Source: Bauldia litoralis (GTDB lineage: Bacteria > Pseudomonadota > Alphaproteobacteria > Rhizobiales > Kaistiaceae). Taken from it: DNA of 53,644 bases. Below, in pieces: positions 9,754 to 18,471 of the stretch. Numbering within the stretch: position 1 is the stretch's first letter; the number at the start of each line of letters is the position of its first letter. A program made the position numbers and the translations under genes. The stretch covers positions 1 to 53,644 of the forward strand of contig NZ_FMXQ01000014.1 in the NCBI RefSeq assembly GCF_900104485.1, read 5' to 3'. The notes beneath the pieces were generated by a model. That model did not search any database, was not told where the DNA came from, and was given only the letters and a program-made list of their open reading frames with translations.

Positions 9754-10950
9754 TCAAAGCGGCCAGTCGGCCGGGCGGCCGAAGGCGTCGTGGATCGTAC
9801 CGGCCTTCGGCGATCCGCTCGCCACATCCGACACGCCGCAGGTATAGGCGCGGGTGACGAAGGCCTGCGGCCGGAATCCAAAGACGACGCTGTCGCCAAC
9901 CGCCGGGCGTCTTCCCGACGAGGCGTCGATCATCCCGTAATAGTCGATTGCCGCGGGCGGCGGGATTTCCACTGTGCGTAGCGCCGACTCGGCGGCCGTC
10001 GGTTCGCGCGACACGATCGCCTTGACCTCGTAGTCGGGAAACACCGGGTCGATATAGAGCCCGCCGCCAAAGCAGAAGGCGTCGCTCCCGTGGTAGTGGG
10101 AGATCTCACTGACATAGACCACTGCCGGCAACTCGGGCAGATCTTCGACGGCATGCAGCGGCGTTGTGCCGGTCAAGCCGTGTCCGGGCTCGATCTGCGT
10201 GGCGCCGGCATCGGCCACGGCCTTCAGCACCGTCGACGAATTGGTCCCCGGCGCGTTAATCTCGATATCCGACCGGCCGGCCCTGGCCAGCGCCTCTGCC
10301 GCGGCATGCAGGGTGGCGAGATTCCCGGTCGGTACGACCTTTCGCGACGCCTGTTCGAAGAGCAGCGCCGGAAAGGTCGTGATCCCGGCGAAACGGCCGC
10401 CCTCCATCGCATCGATGCGGTCGGCGACGGCGGTTACCTCGGCCGCGTCAAAGCCGCCCTCGTGGCCGCGATAGAATGTGTCGCCCGGCGTCTGGATCCG
10501 GGCAAGCATCGACTGGACCCGTCCGAGCGGCGCGGTCGCCCGCGCGGCCTCACTCGCCTTCTCATCGTTGAAGACGGTCCAGTAAGCCGGTGCGAATGAG
10601 GCGGCTGCGTCGGCCTCCGCTCGCGGAATCTGGACCAGATGACCGAGATGGCCGATCGCCATGCCGGCGCGCCGCGTCGCCCGCGCGCATTCCATGTCGA
10701 CATTGACCGAGGCGCCGATGCCGCCGCGTATGATTGCGCCACAGAAATCGGCGTTGCGTCCCATCTGCTTGGTCATCGCAAAAGCCTTGAGGCCGAGACG
10801 ATTGGCCTCGGTCGCGACGGTACGAGCGTTGGCTTCTACCGAGTCGAGGTCGATGACATAGGTGTTGGCCGGGATCTTTCCCGCCTGATGGAGGGCGATG
10901 GTCGCTTCGATCAGGCGGGGATTGCGGCGGCGGAGGACATCCAGAAACAT
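9754..10950 (-). CDS. PLP-dependent alanine-racemase-like enzyme (YhfX-type)
   Basis: 398 residues. The N-terminal half is an alanine racemase-type PLP barrel; the probable cofactor lysine is Lys61 in AFAMTKQMGRN. Later motifs IEINAPGTNSS, QIEPGHGLTGTTPL, CFGGGLY and GFRPQAFVTRAY resemble the E. coli YhfX and D-threonine aldolase-like families. The reaction is not established for YhfX; racemisation, aldol cleavage or elimination on an amino acid is expected from the fold. It lies inside a sugar-type ABC operon with an M20 amidohydrolase, suggesting an imported amino-acid conjugate. The closest characterised relative is uncertain. Confidence 0.8.
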   Translation of the reverse strand: MFLDVLRRRNPRLIEATIALHQAGKIPANTYVIDLDSVEANARTVATEANRLGLKAFAMTKQMGRNADFCGAIIRGGIGASVNVDMECARATRRAGMAIGHLGHLVQIPRAEADAAASFAPAYWTVFNDEKASEAARATAPLGRVQSMLARIQTPGDTFYRGHEGGFDAAEVTAVADRIDAMEGGRFAGITTFPALLFEQASRKVVPTGNLATLHAAAEALARAGRSDIEINAPGTNSSTVLKAVADAGATQIEPGHGLTGTTPLHAVEDLPELPAVVYVSEISHYHGSDAFCFGGGLYIDPVFPDYEVKAIVSREPTAAESALRTVEIPPPAAIDYYGMIDASSGRRPAVGDSVVFGFRPQAFVTRAYTCGVSDVASGSPKAGTIHDAFGRPADWPL

Positions 10951-10968
10951 CTTCGGGTCTCCTTGGGA

Positions 10969-11922
10969 TCAGGTGCGCGTTTCGCGAAGGGTGAGCGCGA
11001 TGGCGGCGAGCAGGATGACGCCGCGCACCATGAGTTGTTCGGACACGCTCAGCCCCATCAGGATCAGGCCATTGTTGAGAAGCCCCATGAGAAGCGATCC
11101 GATCAGGGCGCCGACGACGGTGCCCACCCCGCCATTCAGCCGGGTGCCGCCGACGATCACCGCGGCGATGACGGTCAGGAGGTCGGTCTCGCCCAGCGTG
11201 TAGCGCGCGCCATGCAGACGCCCGGAATAGAGGAGGCCGGCGAGGCCGGCGCAGGCGCCGGAAAGCACCATCACCGAGAACCGCACTCGGTCGACCTTGA
11301 TGCCGACGGCGCGGGCGCTCAGCGGACTGTCGCCGATGGCGTGGACGTGCGCGCCGTAGCGCGAGTCGCGGTAGAAGAAATGGCCGAGAAAAACGATCCC
11401 GATTGTCCACATCACCAGCGAGGGAACGCCGAACAGAGTGCCGGCGCCGAAGATGCCATTGAAGGTGTCGTTGGTGATCGGCACCGACTTGAGATCGGTC
11501 AGCCATCGCGCAACGCCCGCAAGAAAGCCCATCGTCGCAAGAGTGACCAGGAAGGAGGGCAATCGCATATACGCGACGAGGAGCCCGTTCATCGCCCCGA
11601 TGGCGGCGCCGGCGAGAAGACCGGCGAACGCGCCGAGAAACCAGAAATTTTCGCGCAGCACGATCGCCGAGATCAGCGCCGATACAGCGACGATCGGGCC
11701 GATCGACAGGTCGATCTCGCCAGCAGTCAGCACGAAGACCATGCCAACCGCCATCACGGTGATTGGCGCCGTCTGCTGAACGATGTTGAGAAGGTTGCGC
11801 GTGGTGAGGAAGCCGTCATCTCTCAGCACGATCGAGAACCCGATCAGGATCAGGATGAACCCGACATAGACAATGTACCGGCTCGGATCGACCGCTTTGA
11901 AGGCTGCCAGCTTCGCCGCCAT
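10969..11922 (-). CDS. Sugar-type ABC transporter permease (RbsC/CUT2 family)
   Basis: 317 residues with about eight to ten membrane segments. CUT2 permease hallmarks: VFVLTAGEIDLSIGPIVAVSA, the cytoplasmic loop YGAHVHAIGDSPLSARAVGIKVDR and GGTRLNGGVGTVVGALIGSLLMG. GGAGG lies 6 bases upstream of the ATG. It lies between the binding protein (170-base gap holding a hairpin) and the YhfX-like enzyme (18-base gap). Confidence 0.93.
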   Translation of the reverse strand: MAAKLAAFKAVDPSRYIVYVGFILILIGFSIVLRDDGFLTTRNLLNIVQQTAPITVMAVGMVFVLTAGEIDLSIGPIVAVSALISAIVLRENFWFLGAFAGLLAGAAIGAMNGLLVAYMRLPSFLVTLATMGFLAGVARWLTDLKSVPITNDTFNGIFGAGTLFGVPSLVMWTIGIVFLGHFFYRDSRYGAHVHAIGDSPLSARAVGIKVDRVRFSVMVLSGACAGLAGLLYSGRLHGARYTLGETDLLTVIAAVIVGGTRLNGGVGTVVGALIGSLLMGLLNNGLILMGLSVSEQLMVRGVILLAAIALTLRETRT

Positions 11923-12057
11923 CGTCAGCCTCCGGTTGGGATTGCCAGCGGCCGGCTTTGCCGGTCGCGATGCTGAGCGGGATGGACGACGACGATGTCG
12001 GGCCCGTGATCGTGCCGCATATGATGATCCTTTTCACTCGTATCAGGACAGGACGAT

Positions 12058-12086
12058 CCGGATGCGGGCGGCGCGCCCGCATCCGG
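12058..12086 (-). other. Intercistronic GC hairpin after the binding-protein gene
   Basis: Perfect 12-base arms CCGGATGCGGGC and GCCCGCATCCGG separated by five bases, 6 bases beyond the binding-protein stop in the transcribed direction. No T-run follows, and more operon genes lie beyond. It more likely stabilises the upstream mRNA or partly attenuates than fully terminates. Confidence 0.6.
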
Positions 12087-12092
12087 TCGCGA

Positions 12093-13157
12093 CTACTTCA
12101 TCGCGTCGATGACGCTCTGCGGCGGCTCGCGGTTGAGAGACTGCTTCCAGCCGTCAGCGACATTCTCCTTGGTGACCGTGATCGCCGGAGCGACCGAGAA
12201 GGCCGGGGCCGGCTTGTCGATCAAGCCATAGGCACCGACCGTCGCCATGGTGCGGCCGAGTTCGTAGGCCTTGTCGGCGGTCAGCGCGACGACGTTGCCG
12301 TCGTTGACCATGTCGAGGGCCAGCGGCTCGGACAGGTCGAGCGCGACGATCTTGGTCGTGGTGTTGCCGGCCGCCCGAAGCGCCGCCAGCACGCCCTCGG
12401 CGGGCTCCGCCCAGGTGACGTAGATGCCGTCGAGATCGGGGTTCTTGGTGATCAGGGCGTTGGCGATTTCTTCCGCCCGGGCCGGATCGGCAATGCCCGC
12501 CTCGGCAACGATCTCGATGTCGGGATAGTCGCTCTCGATGGTCTGCTTGAAGGCGTTGTCGCGCTGGTTGGTGACGTAGTATTGCGCGTCATGGAAGATC
12601 CAGGCGACCTTGCCCTTTCCGCCGATCGACTCGGCCAGCGCGTCGGCGGCCTGCTTGCCCATCTGGAAGAGGTCGTCGGTGACGATGCCAACATAGTCCT
12701 TGCCCTGGACGTAGCCGGACGGGACGTTCGACAGCAGGACGATCTTCACCCCGGCATCGACCGCCGACTTGAAGGCCTGCGCGGACGTGGTCGGATCGAG
12801 CGGCAGGGCGAGGATGATGCTCGGGCTCTTGGCCATCACCGTTTCGATGTCGCTCATCTGCTTGGCCGAGTCGAAGCCGGCGTCCGTTGTCGCGACGACC
12901 TCGATGCCGAGCCGCTTGAACTCGTCCTCTGCGCCGGCCGTCACGGCGTTCACGAAGTCCGAGGAGGTGTGCCAGAGCAGCGCGGCGGTGGCGTCCATGC
13001 CCTTGATCTGCTGGACTTCAGCGTCGGTCAGCGTCACTTCGCTGGCCAGCGTCGGGCTTTCGCCGCCCGGGCCCATGGTCTGGGCGATCGCGCCTGTCGA
13101 CAGAGCGGCGATCGCGGCGGCGATCGCTGTGAGTTTCAGTTGAACCCGCGGTTTCAT
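12093..13157 (-). CDS. Periplasmic sugar-binding protein (CUT2, RbsB-like)
   Basis: 354 residues. The signal peptide is MKPRVQLKLTAIAAAIAALS..., cut around AIAQ. The mature protein has the periplasmic-binding-protein fold with repeats typical of ribose-binding relatives: TAGAEDEFKRLGIEVVATTDAGFDSAKQMSDIETVMAKSP, then IILALPLDP and KIVLLSNVPSGY. Its start overlaps the M20 gene stop (ATGA), an unusual place for a highly expressed binding protein. Family members bind pentoses, hexoses, autoinducer-2 or other polyols; the ligand here is unknown. Confidence 0.9.
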   Translation of the reverse strand: MKPRVQLKLTAIAAAIAALSTGAIAQTMGPGGESPTLASEVTLTDAEVQQIKGMDATAALLWHTSSDFVNAVTAGAEDEFKRLGIEVVATTDAGFDSAKQMSDIETVMAKSPSIILALPLDPTTSAQAFKSAVDAGVKIVLLSNVPSGYVQGKDYVGIVTDDLFQMGKQAADALAESIGGKGKVAWIFHDAQYYVTNQRDNAFKQTIESDYPDIEIVAEAGIADPARAEEIANALITKNPDLDGIYVTWAEPAEGVLAALRAAGNTTTKIVALDLSEPLALDMVNDGNVVALTADKAYELGRTMATVGAYGLIDKPAPAFSVAPAITVTKENVADGWKQSLNREPPQSVIDAMK

Positions 13158-14431
13158 TGCGATTCTTCCCTCTCTTCGTTGGGGACTTCCCCCTGGTTCG
13201 CCACCCCGCAGTAGCGGGCGGCAAAGGCGGCAAGGGCAGCGATGCCATCGAGATATTCCTCGATCGACACACGCTCCTCGAGACTGTGGCAGATGCGAAT
13301 ATCCCCCGGCGCGAAGTAGACCGCCGGGATGCCGAGGGCATCAAGAAAGGGCGCCTCGGACCAGTAGGGCGCCCCGGCGATCCTGCCCCGGTCGGGCCGA
13401 ACCGCGCGGATCGCGTCGGCAAGCATCGTGACGCCTTCCGAGGCCGGATCGGTCTCCATGGCGGTGCCGCCGATCGCGTGGTCGCGCCCGGCAGGATAGG
13501 CGAAGGCGACGTGGATATCGGGATCTTCGATCGCGCCGCGGACCACCGCCTCGATCTCGTCGCGAGCGGTCGTGAGGTCTTCTCCCGGCCGCAGCTTGCG
13601 GATGAGGCTGAGACGGCACCGCTCCGGCACGGCGACCAGACCGCCACCCTCGATCGCCGTCACCAGCAGGAAGGACTTGCCAACGAGCGGATGGTCGCCG
13701 CGCGATTCGAGATCGGCCGAATGGTCCCAGAGCGCCGAAAGGATCGCGTGGCTTGCCTTGAGGGCATCAGCGCCGAGTTCAGGCACGCCGAAATAGGAGG
13801 TGCGCCCGGTCACCGCGATCTCGGCGATGAAGAAGCCGATCTGCGCCGCATAGACGTCGAGGGTGGTCGGCTCGACATAGACGGCGAAGTCCGGCCGGGG
13901 AAAGTCGCCCGCCTCAATCAGCGGCGCCAGTGCCTTCATTCCGGCGCTCACCCCGGTTCCCGGCTCGCCGCTCTCCTCGTCGCCGATGAAGGCAAATTCG
14001 ACATCGCCCGCAAGCACGATTCCGGCATCGTCGAGCACCCGCAGCGCCTCGATCGCCGTGCAGATGCCGGCCTTGAGATCGGCGGCGCCGCGTCCCCAGA
14101 TTTCCCCATCGACGATCGCCGCGCCGAACGGGTCCTCGCGCTCGGTCCCCGACCAGCGCTCCCGCCAGCCGCGCACATGGACGACATCGGTATGGCCGAC
14201 GAGGAGGAGCCGTCGGCCGCCGCCGGTTCCCTTTCTTATGCCGCGCACATTCGGGCGACCGGGCAGAAAGTCGCTGGTGGTCACCGCGCCGACGCCGCTC
14301 TCCCGCAGCGCGTCGGCCAGCATGGCGGCGAAGCCGGCCTCGGCGCCGGTAACGCTGGCGCATCCGATGGCGCGGCGGAGCAGGGCGACAGCGCGGTCGC
14401 GATCGACAGGGAAGGTCGGGGTCGCGGTCAT
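13154..14431 (-). CDS. M20 family metallo-amidohydrolase (ArgE/DapE-like)
   Basis: 425 residues, typical length for acetylornithine deacetylase, succinyl-diaminopimelate desuccinylase and related M20 peptidases. Metal and catalytic residues are visible: His80 in LVGHTDVVHV, Asp118 in GRGAADLKAG and Glu152-Glu153 in GDEESGEPGTG. No signal peptide, so cytoplasmic. It starts by overlapping the ROK gene and ends by overlapping the binding-protein gene, so it is tightly coupled into the transporter operon. It probably cuts an amide bond of the imported compound and frees an amino acid for the YhfX-like enzyme (inference). A housekeeping arginine or lysine role is less likely in this context. Confidence 0.88.
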   Translation of the reverse strand: MTATPTFPVDRDRAVALLRRAIGCASVTGAEAGFAAMLADALRESGVGAVTTSDFLPGRPNVRGIRKGTGGGRRLLLVGHTDVVHVRGWRERWSGTEREDPFGAAIVDGEIWGRGAADLKAGICTAIEALRVLDDAGIVLAGDVEFAFIGDEESGEPGTGVSAGMKALAPLIEAGDFPRPDFAVYVEPTTLDVYAAQIGFFIAEIAVTGRTSYFGVPELGADALKASHAILSALWDHSADLESRGDHPLVGKSFLLVTAIEGGGLVAVPERCRLSLIRKLRPGEDLTTARDEIEAVVRGAIEDPDIHVAFAYPAGRDHAIGGTAMETDPASEGVTMLADAIRAVRPDRGRIAGAPYWSEAPFLDALGIPAVYFAPGDIRICHSLEERVSIEEYLDGIAALAAFAARYCGVANQGEVPNEEREESQ

Positions 14432-15648
14432 GACGTCGGCTCCAGCCGGCTGAGCTGCTCAATGGCGGGGAGGGAAAGTATCGGCGGCGGAAATGACGGT
14501 GCGAACAGCGCGTTCTGGATATTGTTGATGCCGATCGCGATGGCGCCGCTCAGACCGGCACGATTGCCAAGAGCGCTGGCGACCACCGGGACGGAGGTGG
14601 TGCCGAGCGTCCGGACAACGTCCTGAACCGCACGGACCATTTCATCCCGAGCGCCGATGCTGCCGCCGAGTACAATCACCTCGGGATCGATGGTGGCGAC
14701 CACCGCGACCACCGCCAGCGCCAGCAGACGGGCCGACTCGTCGACGACCCGGCGGGCGGTTGCGTCGGTGTCGATGCGGTCGAACAATTCGCGGACCGTG
14801 ATGGCGGAGTCGCCGCCGGCTTCGGCATAGCGCCGCAGGATGCCCGCCGACCCGACGGCAGCCTCGAGGGTGCCATGCAGGCGGTTGGTCGGATCGAAAG
14901 GATCGCCGCCAATCGGCAGGTTGGCGATTTCGCCGGCTGCCCCGTGCGCGCCACGGATGATTTTGCCGTCCGAGACGATGCCCATGCCCAGGCCGGTGCC
15001 GAGAGCGATATAGGCAAAGGTCTCGATGCCCTTGGCCCGGCCGAGCCAGCGCTCGCCGAGAGCCCCGACATTGACGTCATTCTCGATAATCACATCGACG
15101 CCAAAGGCATCGCGCAGCGCACTGACGACGTCGATCCGGTCGAAGTCCGGGATATTGGGGGCCAAGGGGATCGATCCGGTCGCCGCATTGAGGACACCCG
15201 GCGTGCCTACGACCAGGAGACGAACGCGATCGCGCGCGATCCCGGCCTCATTGCCCAGTTTTTCCGAGAGCGTCGCGATCTGCCGGACCACCGCCATGCC
15301 GCCGCGCACGTCGGTTGCCACCGATGTTTCCGCGACGATGCGGCAGGCAAGATTCGCGATCGCCATCCGCAGTTGCGTGCCGCCGAGATCGACGCCCGTG
15401 ACATAGGCGGCGTCCGGGCGGATCTCATAGGTGACCGCGGTGCGCCCGACGGAGCCACTGGTCTGTCCGTGGACCTGAACCCAGCCGCCCGCCTCCAGCG
15501 CACGGACGACTTCGGAGGCAGTTTGCTTGCTGATGCTTGTGATTTTGGCGATCTGGGCCCGGGAAATGGGCCCGTGATTGATGATGGCGTCCATAACCGA
15601 GCCCAGTGAGAGCTGCCTTAGGACCGGCTCGGTTTTGGACGATCGCAT
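14428..15648 (-). CDS. ROK family transcriptional regulator
   Basis: 406 residues. An N-terminal winged helix (about 20-80, with PISRAQIAKITSISKQTASEVVRALEAGGWV) precedes a ROK sugar-kinase-like domain with GVDLGGTQLRMAI and IENDVNVGALGE. The usual zinc motif CxCGxxGCxE is absent: after HGAAGEIANLPIG the chain continues DPFDPTNRLHGTLEAAV without cysteines. It leads the operon and overlaps the M20 gene, so it most likely regulates itself and the transporter in response to the imported compound. Confidence 0.9.
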   Translation of the reverse strand: MRSSKTEPVLRQLSLGSVMDAIINHGPISRAQIAKITSISKQTASEVVRALEAGGWVQVHGQTSGSVGRTAVTYEIRPDAAYVTGVDLGGTQLRMAIANLACRIVAETSVATDVRGGMAVVRQIATLSEKLGNEAGIARDRVRLLVVGTPGVLNAATGSIPLAPNIPDFDRIDVVSALRDAFGVDVIIENDVNVGALGERWLGRAKGIETFAYIALGTGLGMGIVSDGKIIRGAHGAAGEIANLPIGGDPFDPTNRLHGTLEAAVGSAGILRRYAEAGGDSAITVRELFDRIDTDATARRVVDESARLLALAVVAVVATIDPEVIVLGGSIGARDEMVRAVQDVVRTLGTTSVPVVASALGNRAGLSGAIAIGINNIQNALFAPSFPPPILSLPAIEQLSRLEPTS

Positions 15649-16049
15649 TTCATCGGTCCAATTAGTTCGTCAGGATGACGATCCAATCGCCAATGATCGC
15701 GTCTGTCAAATCTCATTTGTGCAAAACCGACCGAAAGACCGCCGCTCAATACTCATTCGGAGTGAGCAACGCGACAGGCTCCGGCGCAGTAATCGCCCGC
15801 CATCGCGAGGTTCATGACTGTCCCGATACCCGAAATGCGGACGTCAGCATCGTTCTCCCTGCCCATCCGCTTTTCTTACCGGCCCATTGCCGAGATCGCA
15901 GCGAAAATCTGATTGCTGCGCTCAACCGCCGTCGGTCGCAACTCCAACGAGGTCTGGAGTTTGCTGGATACCGCACTCCGATCTCGACCTGGCCAATGCA
16001 TGTGGTGGCTATCGGTCAACATGGCTTGGTCCGTGCAGTGAACGAACGC
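15649..16049. other. Intergenic stretch upstream of the ROK operon
   Basis: About 400 bases between the ROK gene start and the LysR gene end. Short open frames exist on the plus strand but have no ribosome site or recognisable domain. On the minus strand TTGACA (15709-15704) lies 17 bases before a weak TTGGAT (15686-15681), a possible promoter for the ROK operon. Nothing else is recognised. Confidence 0.35.
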
Positions 16050-16994
16050 CTATGCGGCTGCGAATGAAAGCTTGGCTTCGGCCTCTGCCTGCAATCGACG
16101 ATAGGTCTCGATGACGATCGATCTGATCCAGATGCCACCGGCATCGTTCGCCAGACGCAAGCTCCAGAAAAATCGTACCAAGGCAGGGTCGAGCTTCACC
16201 GGGGGCTTGAGGGCCTGAAGCCCGTGCGCCTCCATGTCCCAGGCGAGGAGAATCGCGGGAAACGTTGCCAGGAAATCCGAGTTCGCCAATATTGATGCCA
16301 CACCAGCGGAATCGCCAATCATCGACGTCACGCGTCTGGAACCGACGTCACTCTCGCTCGTCTGCGGAAAGGGGTTCCGCATGGATCGCGTCACGTTGAC
16401 CATCAGGTGCGGATAGCGACCCCAAGCCTCCAACCCCCAATTCTCGCAGGCAGGGTGACCCTTGCGGGCGAAGGTCACCCAGGTGAACGGCTCTATTACT
16501 TCGGCCGCAAGCCCGTCGGGGAGCCTCAGCTCCCCACCGAGATGAGCCAGGTCGATCAATCCCTCGCTTAGTGCTGCGTAAACATCATGGTGTGCCGGTA
16601 GCCACTCGATTTGCACATTCGGAGCTGCCGCTTCGACCCTGGTCGAAACTTCGGCGATCACCTTGGTGAGTGTCGGGATAGCGATCCGGAAAACACGGTC
16701 GCTCGTCGCCGGATCGAACATACTTTTTGGAGAGATGACGCGTCGAATGCTCCGCAGGATCGGCCGAACATCCTCGATGATCGTCTCGGCGAATGGACTC
16801 GGCCGCATATTGCCACCGACTCTGACCAATAACGGGTCATCGAGTTGATCCCGCAGACGAGCGAGCGAGTGACTTATCGCCGATTGGGTGCGGCCCATTT
16901 TCTCGGCGGTCACGGTAACGCTACGGGTATCCATGAGCGTCTCGAAAATGACCAGGAGGTTGAGATCCACGCGACCTAAATCGATTTCATTCAT
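16050..16994 (-). CDS. LysR family transcriptional regulator
   Basis: 314 residues. N-terminal winged helix-turn-helix (about 8-68, DLNLLVIFETLMDTRSVTVTAEKMGRTQSAISHSLARLRDQ) with the NodD/SyrM-like DLNLL start, then the LysR effector domain. It is transcribed away from the sulfotransferase gene with 112 bases between, the usual arrangement for a LysR regulator and its target. The inducer is unknown. Confidence 0.93.
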   Translation of the reverse strand: MNEIDLGRVDLNLLVIFETLMDTRSVTVTAEKMGRTQSAISHSLARLRDQLDDPLLVRVGGNMRPSPFAETIIEDVRPILRSIRRVISPKSMFDPATSDRVFRIAIPTLTKVIAEVSTRVEAAAPNVQIEWLPAHHDVYAALSEGLIDLAHLGGELRLPDGLAAEVIEPFTWVTFARKGHPACENWGLEAWGRYPHLMVNVTRSMRNPFPQTSESDVGSRRVTSMIGDSAGVASILANSDFLATFPAILLAWDMEAHGLQALKPPVKLDPALVRFFWSLRLANDAGGIWIRSIVIETYRRLQAEAEAKLSFAAA

Positions 16995-17048
16995 GGCGTA
17001 TGAAGTAATTTCGTTAGACGTTCTACCATTTTTGGGCGACGCTCTCTC

Positions 17049-17089
17049 ATGAACAGAGGAAAATTACGGTCTTCATCGATTTTGTTCAT
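17049..17089. promoter_or_regulatory. Possible operator in the LysR/sulfotransferase divergent gap
   Basis: Inverted arms ATGAACA (17049-17055) and TGTTCAT (17083-17089), centred between the two divergent starts. The second arm ends 17 bases before the sulfotransferase GTG. Arms are short and no LysR T-N11-A core is clear, so this is only a candidate. Confidence 0.3.
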
Positions 17090-17106
17090 AGAGGAGATCA
17101 GGCGCT

Positions 17107-17742
17107 GTGGCACTTGAAATCATCGGCGCTGGATTTGGCAGAACCGGCACATATTCACTCAAGGCGGCGTTGGAGCGGCTCGGATTTGGTCGCTGCCACC
17201 ACATGTCGGAGGTTATCGGTGATCCGGATCAGATCCGGCTTTGGGCGGAGGCCGCAGACGGGCACGCAAATTTTGACGCGATATTCGCCGGCTTCCTATC
17301 CGCTGTCGACTTTCCCGTTTGCGCCTTCTGGCGGGATGTTCTCGCGACAAATCCTGAAGCAAGAGTCATCCTTTCATACCGTGATCCCGACGATTGGTAC
17401 GCGAGTTTTTCTCAAACCATACTGCCCCTGATCCTCGACAAAGCCGCCTGGCCCGAGAATGCGCGGCCCTGGTTTCGGATGATCGAAAGGGTCATCGTCG
17501 AAAGAGCCCTTCGCGGCCGGACCGACCGGGAGGGCATTCTTGCCGCCTACCGGGCCAATGAAGCCGCCGCGCGCGCGCTGGAGCCAAAAGGTAGGGCACT
17601 GGTCTTCCATACGAAGGACGGCTGGGAGCCCTTGTGCCGTTTCCTCGGCGTCGCCATTCCGGAAGAACCCTATCCGCATACCAATCCGCGGGCCGAATTC
17701 TTCGCCGCGGTAAAGGCGGGGACTGAAGAGTCCGCCGCCTAG
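17107..17742 (+). CDS. Small sulfotransferase-family protein
   Basis: 211 residues from a GTG preceded by GAGGAG. The N-terminus ALEIIGAGFGRTGTYSLKAALE is the PAPS 5'-phosphosulfate loop of the short sulfotransferase family common in fungi and bacteria. The later segment ARVILSYRDPDDWYASF is the 3'-phosphate-binding strand and helix (Arg-Asp-Pro). Predicted to transfer sulfate from PAPS to a small hydroxylated acceptor. It is followed by a SnoaL-like gene and faces a LysR regulator. The acceptor is unknown, and family members are poorly characterised. Confidence 0.85.
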   Translation: MALEIIGAGFGRTGTYSLKAALERLGFGRCHHMSEVIGDPDQIRLWAEAADGHANFDAIFAGFLSAVDFPVCAFWRDVLATNPEARVILSYRDPDDWYASFSQTILPLILDKAAWPENARPWFRMIERVIVERALRGRTDREGILAAYRANEAAARALEPKGRALVFHTKDGWEPLCRFLGVAIPEEPYPHTNPRAEFFAAVKAGTEESAA

Positions 17743-17829
17743 CCCAACTTCTTCCACCGAAGGAGATAAGCCCGCGTCCGGGACGGGCCCGGACCGGCCT
17801 CGCTTACCTGACAATAAAGAGAGTCCATC

Positions 17830-18258
17830 ATGTCTGCAGAAAATGAAGTCCGTGACGCTTCCGGCAAGTTCTACGCAGCGCTGAACAGAATGGCCAACGG
17901 TGACGCTGGACCGATGGCGAACGTCTGGGTGATGAACGCAGAGGCCACGGCCCATCACCCCATAGGTGGCCGGGATCGGACATATGAAACCGTGATCGCC
18001 TCATTCGCGAAGGTTGCCGAGATTGCAGGCGGTGGTGAAATCCGGATCACAGACCAGACAATCGATGTTGGCGGCGATATGGCAGTTGAGACCGGAGTGG
18101 AGACCGGCGAACTTGTCATCGCGGGGCATGCAGCCTCGATCCATCATCGTGTTACAAACGTGTATCGGAAGGGAGCGGATGGTTGGCGGCTCCAGCACCA
18201 TCATGCTGACCTCTCTCCTGCGATGCTTGTAATACTCCAAAAGCTCAGCGCTGCTTGA
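17830..18258 (+). CDS. SnoaL/NTF2-like protein (DUF4440-type)
   Basis: 142 residues forming a probable NTF2-like cone-barrel: DASGKFYAALNRMANGDAGPMANVW, then VWVMNAEATAHHPIGGRDRTY, and the closing strands HHRVTNVYRKGADGWRLQHHHADLS. Such proteins act as small isomerases or hydrolases, or as ligand-binding domains. AAAGAG lies 10 bases upstream of the ATG. It lies 87 bases after the sulfotransferase and is probably co-transcribed. Function unknown. Confidence 0.8.
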   Translation: MSAENEVRDASGKFYAALNRMANGDAGPMANVWVMNAEATAHHPIGGRDRTYETVIASFAKVAEIAGGGEIRITDQTIDVGGDMAVETGVETGELVIAGHAASIHHRVTNVYRKGADGWRLQHHHADLSPAMLVILQKLSAA

Positions 18259-18285
18259 TACGTGCCAGCTGCTTGATATGTGCTA
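18250..18285 (+). repeat. 18-base tandem duplication spanning a stop codon
   Basis: GCTGCTTGATACGTGCCA at 18250-18267 is followed directly by GCTGCTTGATATGTGCTA at 18268-18285; two bases differ. The SnoaL-like gene stop lies in the first copy and is repeated in the second. Confidence 0.7.
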
Positions 18286-18290
18286 AATGA

Positions 18291-18317
18291 CCCGCGACAG
18301 TCGGGCACTGTCGCGGG
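18291..18317 (+). terminator. Hairpin after the sulfotransferase/SnoaL unit
   Basis: Perfect 11-base arms CCCGCGACAGT and ACTGTCGCGGG with a five-base loop, 33 bases after the SnoaL-like stop. There is no clear T-run, so strength is uncertain. Confidence 0.6.
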
Positions 18318-18471
18318 GCGTCTCGTACGTCAATGCGCGCGGCTACGACGCGAGTGAAGCCCGCGATCGGCAAGGCGCGCCGCGATGTGCCATCGCTACA
18401 TCAGACAACGACGCTTAAGCGCACGCCGACGTGCCGTCACTGTCCACGCCTCGCCGCCGTAAACTCCCCGA

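Noticed and set aside
13157-14626. 489-codon plus-strand frame opposite the M20 gene, and similar long frames at 10639-11976, 11958-13214, 26269-27480 and 31812-33296
   Set aside because: All lie opposite or in shifted frame to well-supported genes and read as charge-rich shadows.
15675-16067. 130-codon plus-strand frame between the ROK and LysR genes
   Set aside because: No ribosome site or domain, runs into the LysR gene end on the opposite strand, unusual composition.
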